Positions 1 through 5,043 of a stretch of DNA of 5,043 nucleotides are shown piece after piece. The notes beneath the pieces were generated by a model. The model saw only the letters and a list, made by a program, of their open reading frames with translations. It was not told the origin of the DNA and ran no database searches. Numbering within the stretch: position 1 is the first letter of the stretch; each line of letters starts with the position of its first letter. Source of the stretch: Fidelibacterota bacterium (lineage in GTDB: Bacteria; Fidelibacterota; UBA2242; B5-G15); assembly GCA_003645825.1 (NCBI GenBank), contig QNCQ01000160.1, positions 1 to 5,043 on the forward strand, given 5' to 3'. The translations under genes and the position numbers were made by a program.

Positions 1-147
1 GAATTGTTTTTGAAAATGTCCGATAGGGATTCTGATGTGGAGTGCCCGAGTTGTAAGGGCGAGAATGTTGAAAAGGTGATGTCGGTGAGTGTCTTAGGAT
101 TATCGGAGGAGTCAGATTCTCCTTCATGTTGTTGCTGTAGTGAGTAG
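1..147 (+). CDS. FmdB-type zinc-ribbon small protein, C-terminal end (5' partial)
   Basis: Frame 1 is open from the left edge to TAG at 145-147 and gives 48 residues. Seen: a phrase of the type KMSDRDSDVECPSC followed by KGENVEKVMS, then a Ser/Glu-rich linker and a tail with four consecutive cysteines. Family knowledge: FmdB-type putative regulatory proteins are small (about 70-110 residues), carry two CxxC knuckles of one zinc ribbon, and often end in a low-complexity Gly/Ser/Cys tail. The visible CPSC would be the second knuckle; the first should lie before the window. The biochemical role of the family is unproven, and regulation or metal handling are both possible. It lies 36 bases upstream of the ssnA-like gene in the same direction, so co-transcription is likely. 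The start lies outside the window. Family call is fairly good; function is unknown. Confidence 0.72.
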   Translation, partial: ELFLKMSDRDSDVECPSCKGENVEKVMSVSVLGLSEESDSPSCCCCSE

Positions 148-183
148 TGCTGATAGATTAATAAAACTCTGGTTGATGGAAAG

Positions 184-1512
184 ATGAGACCTTTAATTAT
201 CTATAATGGTCCTCTATTTGATGGGAAAAAGGTGTACGAAGATGGTGCGGTTTACGTGGAAAATGGCAAGATAGTAGAAGCAGGTGATGAGGAAGAAGTT
301 TTTAAAAAGATTCCTCGGCGGATGGATATGGATTTTTATGATGCACGAGGAAGGGTAATTTTCCCTGGAATTACGAATCTCCATAACCATTTTTATACGG
401 TTCTGTCGCATGGTTTGATGCCAGGTCGTAAACTCTTGGATCTTAAGACAAATCTTGAGAGTTTTTGGTGGAAATTTGATGCTTCTTTGACCCCAGAAAT
501 TGTTCAGATCTCTGCTCTCGTTTCCCTTCTTGAATCAATAAGACATGGTGTTACAACAATTTTTGACCATCACTCGAGCCCGAGTAGTATAAGTAATATT
601 CTGGAAGTAATAGCTTCTGTGGTGAAAAGATCTGGTATTGATGCAGTACTTTGCTATGAAATTTCCGATAGACACGGCAGGGAAAAATTTTATGAAGCAC
701 TCGATGAAAACCTTAATTTTATAGAGAAGTATAAGTATGATAAACAGATAAAGGGAATGCTTGGCCTACACGCGAATTTTACACTTTCAGATGAGTCGTT
801 GTATGAGATAAGCGAAAATGTAAGTGGTGTCGAGGCTGGTATTCATATACACTGTGGTGAAGATAAGGTAGATATGGATTATTGTACTGAAAAAGGTTAT
901 AAGGGACCTATACATCGTCTGAGTAGGTTTGGGTTAGTTTCTTCCAGGTCAATCCTTGCTCATGGGTTATTTCTCAGTCAGGAAGATTACGGAATTTTGA
1001 AATCCAGCAGTGCTACTGTCGTCTGTAATGCAGAGTCCAACATGAGAAATGGGTATGGAGTATTTGATCTGGAAAGATTTGAGGAAGCAAAATTTGGGCT
1101 TGGAACGGATGGAATGACCTCGAATATGTTTTTGACTCTAAGAAGTGCGTATCTCTCGCAAAGGCAGGTGGGGAAACCTTCTTCTGTGGTTTCTTCGGAA
1201 CTTTTTAACAGTCTTTTTGGTACGAACTCAGAGGTTGCAACCAAAGTTTTCGGAAGGAAAGTTGGTGTTATTGAGAAGGGTGCGAGTGCTGATATAGTTA
1301 TTTTTGACTACGTTCCTCTTGTGGAGTTTAATCTGGAAACTCTTTTCTCTCATGTTGCCTTTGGCATGTGTGATACCCCTGCGATGGTTGTGTTTAAAAA
1401 TGGGAAAATGATTTTCGAGAAGGGTACTTTCTTTACCCTTGATGAGGAGCTGATTCTGGAAGAGTCAAAGAAACTTAGTAAAATTCTGTGGAAAAACTTT
1501 TATAACCTATAA
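184..1512 (+). CDS. ssnA: SsnA-type putative aminohydrolase (amidohydrolase superfamily)
   Basis: A 442-residue metal-dependent hydrolase of the ATZ/TRZ-like branch (chlorohydrolases, guanine deaminase), the same length as E. coli SsnA. Residues 1-60 form the N-terminal part of the composite beta domain, the TIM barrel follows, and the beta domain closes near 360-415. Visible metal and active-site residues are H67 and H69 in NLHNH, H223 with E226 in the HxxE pattern, H260 in LAHG and D309 in GTDG. FDHHSSP at 127-133 also looks SsnA-like. In other bacteria ssnA often sits in clusters for selenium-dependent molybdenum hydroxylases and purine or nitrogen catabolism. Its substrate is not established; a deaminase or ring-opening amidohydrolase on a nitrogen heterocycle is the usual guess. 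No selenium genes are visible here. The ATG at 184 fits the family N-terminus, but the purine-rich GGAAAG abuts the start, so initiation may be weak or coupled to the upstream gene. Position 281 is Cys where relatives commonly have His. A generic amidohydrolase is the alternative. Confidence 0.86.
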   Translation: MRPLIIYNGPLFDGKKVYEDGAVYVENGKIVEAGDEEEVFKKIPRRMDMDFYDARGRVIFPGITNLHNHFYTVLSHGLMPGRKLLDLKTNLESFWWKFDASLTPEIVQISALVSLLESIRHGVTTIFDHHSSPSSISNILEVIASVVKRSGIDAVLCYEISDRHGREKFYEALDENLNFIEKYKYDKQIKGMLGLHANFTLSDESLYEISENVSGVEAGIHIHCGEDKVDMDYCTEKGYKGPIHRLSRFGLVSSRSILAHGLFLSQEDYGILKSSSATVVCNAESNMRNGYGVFDLERFEEAKFGLGTDGMTSNMFLTLRSAYLSQRQVGKPSSVVSSELFNSLFGTNSEVATKVFGRKVGVIEKGASADIVIFDYVPLVEFNLETLFSHVAFGMCDTPAMVVFKNGKMIFEKGTFFTLDEELILEESKKLSKILWKNFYNL

Positions 1513-1529
1513 ATTTAAGCGGGTTTTAT

Positions 1530-1539
1530 AAGGAGAGGG
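1530..1539 (+). promoter_or_regulatory. Strong ribosome binding site of the C1B peptidase gene
   Basis: AAGGAGAGGG lies with its GGAG core 7 bases before a GTG codon at 1543. This near-consensus Shine-Dalgarno decides the GTG start and so keeps the N-terminal hydrophobic segment in the product. It is clearly stronger than the sites in front of ssnA, lipB and lipA. Confidence 0.8.
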
Positions 1540-1542
1540 ATC

Positions 1543-2928
1543 GTGAAAGCGTTTAGAGTTACGCTGTTGATGGCTATTTTTTGTAGTTTTTTATTGTCTG
1601 GGGGCAGCAAAAAAGGAGAGATTTCCTCGCAACTTCTGGAGAGGCTTGAAAAAAGTGTACTGGAAGATTCTGATTTGAAAGCTATTAGAAATGCTGTCTC
1701 CAACAATAACATCAAAGACCTTGTTCTGAACAGGGACGTTCTTAATTCAATCGACAAACATTTTGCGTATCGAATTGAGACAGGGGGGATAACGGATCAA
1801 AAATCTTCTGGTAGGTGCTGGCTTTTTGCGTCTTTAAATGTGCTGAGACCGAGGGTATTAAAAAATCTTAATGTTGAGGATTTTGAATTTTCCCAGAACT
1901 ACCTGTTTTTCTATGATCTGCTTGAGAAATCGAATCTTTTCCTTGAGGCGGTTATAGAAACAAGAAAAGAGGAACCAGATTCACGAAAAGTAGAGTGGTT
2001 GTTTAAGCATCCCATCCAGGATGGTGGTGTCTGGAGCATGGCTGTTGATCTTATAAAGAAATATGGAGTTGTTCCAAAAGAGGTCTTTGGGGAGAGTTAT
2101 AACAGCGAGAACACCTCTACGATGAGGAGGTTGCTTGCGAGAAAATTGAGGGAGGATGGGATAAGACTCAGGGAACTGAGCAGAAAAGGATACTCTATAA
2201 GGAAGTTGCGATCCGAAAAGGAGAAGATGCTTGAGGACGTTTACAGACTGCTTGTTATTTTCCTTGGGCAGCCACCTCATAAGTTCGGGTGGAGATACGA
2301 GGATAAGGAAGGGAATTTACATCCCCTGGGAGAGTATACTCCACAGAGCTTTTACAAAAAGGTCGTTGGGGTAAATCTGGACGATTATGTGATGCTAATG
2401 GACGATCCTTCAAAAGAATATTACAGGTTATATGAAATCGAGTATGACAGGGATCTCTGGGAAGGAAGGAATTGGAAGTTTGTGAACGTTCCTTCGTCAG
2501 AGCTAAAGGTATATGCAAAGAAGTCCATACTTTCCGATGAGCCTTTATATTTCTCCTGTGATGTTGGAAAACAGCTTTACAGGAAAGAAGGGTTGCTTGC
2601 TCTGGGACTCTACGACTATAGCTCCTTGCTTGGTGTCGAGTTTGGTATGGATAAGAGACGTAGAATTTTGTCTTTTGACAGTGGTTCCACACATGGAATG
2701 TCTCTTGTTGGGATAGATACAACAGCTGATGGTAAGATAACAAAGTGGTTGCTGGAAAACAGCTGGGGGAGCGACGATGGATTTCAGGGCTACTTGATAA
2801 TGACAGATAGGTGGTTTGATGAATATATGTTTAGAATAGTCATTCATAAAAGGTTTTTGCCTGAGAGGATTGTAAAAGTCTGGCAGAGTAAGCCGATATT
2901 GCTCCCGCCATGGGATCCGATGTTTTAA
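1543..2928 (+). CDS. pepC: C1B cysteine peptidase, bleomycin hydrolase/PepC family, probably exported
   Basis: A 461-residue papain-fold peptidase of the bleomycin hydrolase/aminopeptidase C family (usually about 435-455 residues). Seen: Q86 (oxyanion hole) and C92 in TDQKSSGRCW, H384 in STHGMSLVG and N406 in ENSWG, so the catalytic set is complete. Other family signatures are FSQNYLFFYD near 116, QDGGVWSM near 159, LLGVEFGMD near 362 and the terminal PPWDPM. Known members form hexameric barrels and trim peptides from the N-terminus. Two features are odd. The GTG start gives an N-terminus with K2 and R5, a hydrophobic core at 6-18 and LLSGG before a Lys-rich stretch. This looks like a signal peptide, or a lipobox with Gly21 in place of Cys, while classic members are cytosolic. 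The protein also stops at WDPMF, without the GALA-type residues that reach into the active site. It follows ssnA by 30 bases and probably shares its transcript. The likely role is degrading peptides outside the cytoplasm; location is inferred, family is firm. Confidence 0.9.
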   Translation: MKAFRVTLLMAIFCSFLLSGGSKKGEISSQLLERLEKSVLEDSDLKAIRNAVSNNNIKDLVLNRDVLNSIDKHFAYRIETGGITDQKSSGRCWLFASLNVLRPRVLKNLNVEDFEFSQNYLFFYDLLEKSNLFLEAVIETRKEEPDSRKVEWLFKHPIQDGGVWSMAVDLIKKYGVVPKEVFGESYNSENTSTMRRLLARKLREDGIRLRELSRKGYSIRKLRSEKEKMLEDVYRLLVIFLGQPPHKFGWRYEDKEGNLHPLGEYTPQSFYKKVVGVNLDDYVMLMDDPSKEYYRLYEIEYDRDLWEGRNWKFVNVPSSELKVYAKKSILSDEPLYFSCDVGKQLYRKEGLLALGLYDYSSLLGVEFGMDKRRRILSFDSGSTHGMSLVGIDTTADGKITKWLLENSWGSDDGFQGYLIMTDRWFDEYMFRIVIHKRFLPERIVKVWQSKPILLPPWDPMF

Positions 2929-2939
2929 GAGTACTTTCC

Positions 2940-2968
2940 CGTTTCATGGTATAGTGAGAAACGCTTTT
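2940..2968 (+). terminator. Possible intrinsic terminator after the C1B peptidase gene
   Basis: CGTTTC (2940-2945) and GAAACG (2958-2963) form a perfect 6-bp stem around a 12-base loop, directly followed by CTTTTATCTT. It begins 12 bases after the peptidase stop codon, the right place to end the left-hand transcript. The stem is AT-rich and the T run is interrupted, so it would be a weak terminator. Confidence 0.4.
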
Positions 2969-2984
2969 ATCTTACAATAAATCC

Positions 2985-3003
2985 CTTTCTCAAAAAGAGA
3001 AAG
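2985..3003. repeat. Perfect inverted repeat in the convergent gap
   Basis: CTTTCTC (2985-2991) and GAGAAAG (2997-3003) form a 7-bp stem around an AAAAA loop. There is no good T run after it on either strand: the + side continues TAACTTT and the - side GGATTTATTG. It could be a transcript-end hairpin for the lipA side, a 3'-end stabiliser, or chance. Confidence 0.4.
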
Positions 3004-3039
3004 TAACTTTAAACAGGTTAACTTACTGTATCTGCTGAT

Positions 3040-3076
3040 AACTTTTCTGAGTTTTATTCAGTTGTGACAAAAAGTT
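3040..3076. repeat. Bulged inverted repeat in the convergent gap
   Basis: AACTTTT (3040-3046) pairs with AAAAGTT (3070-3076). Inside it CTGA (3047-3050) pairs with TCAG (3058-3061), leaving an 8-base bulge on the 3' side and a 7-base loop. It lies about 70 bases downstream of the lipA stop on the - strand. No T tract follows, so a terminator role is uncertain and chance pairing in AT-rich DNA is possible. Confidence 0.25.
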
Positions 3077-3147
3077 GATCCTAAGTTCCCCGGTATCTCT
3101 ATTCGGTTTGTTGTGGTATCATAAAGAAAGCGGTTGTTTTTGTTTTT

Positions 3148-3999
3148 TTAAGCAGACTGATTGAATACTTCGTCGGCATGGTAACTACTTCTTACCAGCG
3201 GAGCGGAAAAGACATATTTTATGCCCCTGGCAAGGGCATAGTTGTGGTAATTTTCAAACTCTTCTGGCGTTACATATCTTGCAACAGAGAGATGCTCTTT
3301 AGAAGGTTGTAAATATTGCCCGATTGTCAGTACTTTACAGCCAGCTTCCGATACGTCGTCTATTAGTCTTTTAACCTGATTTGCAGTTTCCCCAAGTCCA
3401 ACCATTATTCCTGTTTTTGTTATAAAACCCTTTTCTGCTGAGCGTTTTAGTATTTCCAGAGAAATTTCGTAGTTTGCCTCAGGACGCACCTTCTGGTAGA
3501 GCTCTTTGACTGTTTCTAAATTGTGTCCGAGTACATCCGGGTTTGCACTGAAGATTTTGTTCAGAGCATCTCTGTTACCTTTGAAGTCGGGGATGAGTAC
3601 CTCGACTTTTACTCCAGGATTTATTTTTTTTATTTCTAGTATTGTTTCTGCCCACTGGTTTGCTCCTCCATCAGGGAGGTCATCTCTGGTAACAGAGGTT
3701 ATTACACAATACTTTAACCCCAGCTTTCTTATAGCAAGAGCAACTTTCAGCGGTTCCTCGGGGTTGAGGGGTTCCGGTTTCCCTGTGGTTACAGAACAGA
3801 ACCTGCAGTTCCTCGTGCAAATTCTGCCATTGATCATAAATGTTGCTGTTTTCCGGCTCCAGCAATCTGATAGGTTGGGGCACTTTGCCTCAACGCAAAC
3901 TGTATTGAGTCCGTACTCTTTGATTAAACCTGTAAGGAATTTGCGCTCTTCGTTTGAGATGACTCTTATCTTGAGCCAGGTTGGTTTTCTTAGTATCAT
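3148..3999 (-). CDS. lipA: Lipoyl synthase (radical SAM)
   Basis: LipA inserts sulfur at C6 and C8 of the octanoyl group already attached to a lipoyl domain, completing protein-bound lipoate in the cytosol. The 283-residue protein shows both iron-sulfur motifs. C35, C40 and C46 (CX4CX5C, in CVEAKCPNLSDC) bind the auxiliary cluster that donates sulfur. C61, C65 and C68 (CTRNCRFC) bind the radical SAM cluster. RSSYHADE near the C-terminus supplies the conserved serine ligand of the auxiliary cluster. VTSVTRDDLPDGGA at about 101-114 and DVLGHNLETV at about 154-163 are further family signatures. The protein is complete and slightly short, as is common outside proteobacteria. The RKPTWLKIR opening supports this start. 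The start overlaps the lipB stop as ATGA and no good Shine-Dalgarno precedes it, so translation is probably coupled to lipB. It is the last gene of lpd-lipB-lipA. Confidence 0.97.
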   Translation of the reverse strand: MILRKPTWLKIRVISNEERKFLTGLIKEYGLNTVCVEAKCPNLSDCWSRKTATFMINGRICTRNCRFCSVTTGKPEPLNPEEPLKVALAIRKLGLKYCVITSVTRDDLPDGGANQWAETILEIKKINPGVKVEVLIPDFKGNRDALNKIFSANPDVLGHNLETVKELYQKVRPEANYEISLEILKRSAEKGFITKTGIMVGLGETANQVKRLIDDVSEAGCKVLTIGQYLQPSKEHLSVARYVTPEEFENYHNYALARGIKYVFSAPLVRSSYHADEVFNQSA

Positions 4000-4679
4000 G
4001 TTTCAACCAAAATTTCTTTTACTGATTTGAGAGGTTTTACCACCTTAAATTTGAAGACCTTGACAAACTTTTCTAATATGGCTCTCTTGACTGCGTCCAT
4101 GTTTACTTCAGGATTCAAATCAACCATTCTGGTAATCCCTTTGTCCATTATTCCGCAGGGTATTATTCCAAGGTAATAGGAAAGATCTGTTGTAACATTG
4201 AGAGCGAATCCATGCATTGTTACCCATTTAGAGACCCTCATCCCGATAGCAGCGATTTTTTTGTTTCCGACCCAGACGCCGGTCAGTCCTTTTATTCGGT
4301 CTGCTTCAATGCCAAAATTTTTTAGAGCCTGTATCAGCACTTCTTCTACTGAATTTACAAACCACGAGATGCTTTCTTTGTGTTTTTTGAGGTTGAAGAT
4401 GGGATAACCTACAAGCTGTCCCGGGCCGTGATATGTAATGTCTCCGCCCCGGTCTGTTTCGTAGACTTCAATGTTCCGCGACTTCAGATATTCGTCGCTT
4501 GCGATGAGGTTTTCTCTCCTGGCGTTTTTCCCAAGAGTATAAACGTGATTGTGCTCTACGAAAATGAGCGTATCGCTTATTTTTCCTGTCACTCTTAGCT
4601 GGTGAAGCTTCCTCTGCAGTTCCCATGTCTCGAAGTATCCAGATTTGCCAAGGTCAAGTAAGAGTAATTCCCCACTCAT
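3996..4679 (-). CDS. lipB: Octanoyl-[acyl carrier protein]:protein octanoyltransferase
   Basis: LipB transfers octanoate from acyl carrier protein to the target lysine of lipoyl domains (E2 subunits, GcvH) through an acyl-enzyme intermediate, the first step of lipoate assembly. Seen in the 227-residue protein: FVEHNHVYTLGK at 40-51, the family signature RGGDITYHGPGQLVGYP at 77-93, the catalytic lysine K141 in KKIAAIG, MHGFALNV at 155-162, and the catalytic cysteine C175 in IIPCGI. These correspond to the Lys/Cys pair of E. coli LipB. The length is typical and nothing is missing. The ATG at 4679 lies 9 bases after the dehydrogenase stop and is preceded by only a weak purine run, AAAAGAGAAAA. 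Its last codon overlaps the lipA start. Pairing with lipA points to de novo lipoate synthesis from fatty acid synthesis rather than scavenging alone. Confidence 0.97.
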   Translation of the reverse strand: MSGELLLLDLGKSGYFETWELQRKLHQLRVTGKISDTLIFVEHNHVYTLGKNARRENLIASDEYLKSRNIEVYETDRGGDITYHGPGQLVGYPIFNLKKHKESISWFVNSVEEVLIQALKNFGIEADRIKGLTGVWVGNKKIAAIGMRVSKWVTMHGFALNVTTDLSYYLGIIPCGIMDKGITRMVDLNPEVNMDAVKRAILEKFVKVFKFKVVKPLKSVKEILVET

Positions 4680-4688
4680 TTTTCTCTT

Positions 4689-5043
4689 TTATATATGAAT
4701 CTGTTCATTAAAGCTTGCTAGTATTGCTTCATGGATTGCTTCAGAAGCAGTCGGATGAGCGAAAACTAAATCTTTCAGGTTCTTGTATTTTAGTCTCATG
4801 TTGATTGCACTCACAAAGACATGAATCAGCTCAGATGCTTCGTGCCCTACTATCTGAGCTCCGATTATTGAATCATCCTTTTTATCAAAGAGTACTTTTA
4901 CAAACCCGTAAATGTCACCTGAAGCGACACACTTGCCGTTTGCGCTGAATGGGAATTTCCCGAGGTGGTATTCAATTCCCCTTTTTTGCGCTTCTTTTTC
5001 GGTTAAACCCACAGATGCTATCTGTGGCTTTGTGTATATGACC
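4689..5043 (-). CDS. lpdA: Dihydrolipoyl dehydrogenase (E3), C-terminal end (5' partial)
   Basis: The frame is open from the right edge to TAA at 4689-4691, giving about 117 residues, which is most of the dimerisation domain of this flavoprotein disulfide reductase. It begins with VIYTKPQIASVGLTEKEA, the family's YTxPxxASVGLTE phrase. The GTG at 5012 lies inside this phrase and encodes an internal Val, not a start. GAQIVGHEASELIHVF follows, then FAHPTASEAIHEA, which holds the catalytic His-Glu pair (HPTxSE) that takes a proton from dihydrolipoamide of the partner subunit. The protein ends in NEQIHI. The FAD and NAD domains and the redox-active CxxxxC lie outside the window. E3 reoxidises dihydrolipoamide on 2-oxoacid dehydrogenase complexes or GcvH, passing electrons to NAD+. 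It stands 9 bases upstream of lipB, so the enzyme is made together with the genes that build its cofactor. The retained His-Glu pair argues against mercuric reductase or glutathione reductase relatives, though E3 paralogues cannot be told apart here. Confidence 0.95.
   Translation of the reverse strand, partial: VIYTKPQIASVGLTEKEAQKRGIEYHLGKFPFSANGKCVASGDIYGFVKVLFDKKDDSIIGAQIVGHEASELIHVFVSAINMRLKYKNLKDLVFAHPTASEAIHEAILASFNEQIHI

Noticed and set aside
1612..1620. AAAGGAGAG inside the peptidase gene as a possible internal start giving a cytosolic form
   Set aside because: No ATG, GTG or TTG lies at suitable spacing; the bases simply encode the Lys-Lys-Gly-Glu stretch after the signal-like segment.
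2255..2743. Long open frame of 162 codons on the - strand inside the C1B peptidase gene
   Set aside because: It lies wholly antisense to a gene with a complete catalytic set, and its translation has no recognisable domain.
3092..3120. Two copies of GGTATC as a repeat or operator
   Set aside because: A 6-base direct repeat 23 bases apart is expected by chance and is not near a gene start.
3506..4030. 174-codon open frame on the + strand opposite lipA
   Set aside because: It is antisense to the well-conserved lipA reading frame and shows no domain.
5010..5012. GTG as a start codon for a 107-residue protein at the right edge
   Set aside because: The frame stays open to the window edge and the residues before it match the conserved YTxPxxASVG phrase of dihydrolipoyl dehydrogenase, so the codon is internal.
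1..5043. Defence system, prophage, transposon or CRISPR
   Set aside because: All coding space is explained by metabolic enzymes and a small zinc-ribbon protein; there are no recombinase genes, terminal repeats or spaced repeats.

Overview
The window is ordinary bacterial chromosome, densely coded and fairly AT-rich, with no mobile element, CRISPR array, tRNA or rRNA. Arg is mostly encoded by AGA/AGG and ATA codons are frequent. Together with lipoate assembly genes and an SsnA-type amidohydrolase, this fits an anaerobic, possibly thermophilic, deep-branching bacterium. That placement is inference; nothing here names a species.

The left half reads on the + strand. It opens with the C-terminal end of a small FmdB-type zinc-ribbon protein (1-147) with a four-cysteine tail. 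After 36 bases comes a full-length SsnA-type aminohydrolase (184-1512). After another 30 bases, with a strong ribosome binding site, comes a C1B cysteine peptidase of the bleomycin hydrolase/PepC family (1543-2928). The short gaps and shared direction suggest one transcript. The peptidase has all its catalytic residues but carries an N-terminal signal-like segment and lacks the usual C-terminal residues after WDPM.

A 219-base convergent gap (2929-3147) holds no convincing gene. It has three inverted repeats; the one right after the peptidase stop is the best terminator candidate.

The right half reads on the - strand, from the right edge inward: the C-terminal end of dihydrolipoyl dehydrogenase (4689-5043), then lipB (3996-4679), then lipA (3148-3999). 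lipB and lipA overlap by 4 bases. LipB moves octanoate from acyl carrier protein to the lipoyl domain of a target protein, LipA inserts two sulfurs to make lipoate, and the dehydrogenase reoxidises the reduced cofactor. The cluster therefore makes and recycles protein-bound lipoate for a 2-oxoacid dehydrogenase or the glycine cleavage system, whose other subunits are not in view.

I found no evidence for a wholly new system. The most notable points are the probably exported PepC-like peptidase with a shortened C-terminal arm, and its placement beside ssnA.
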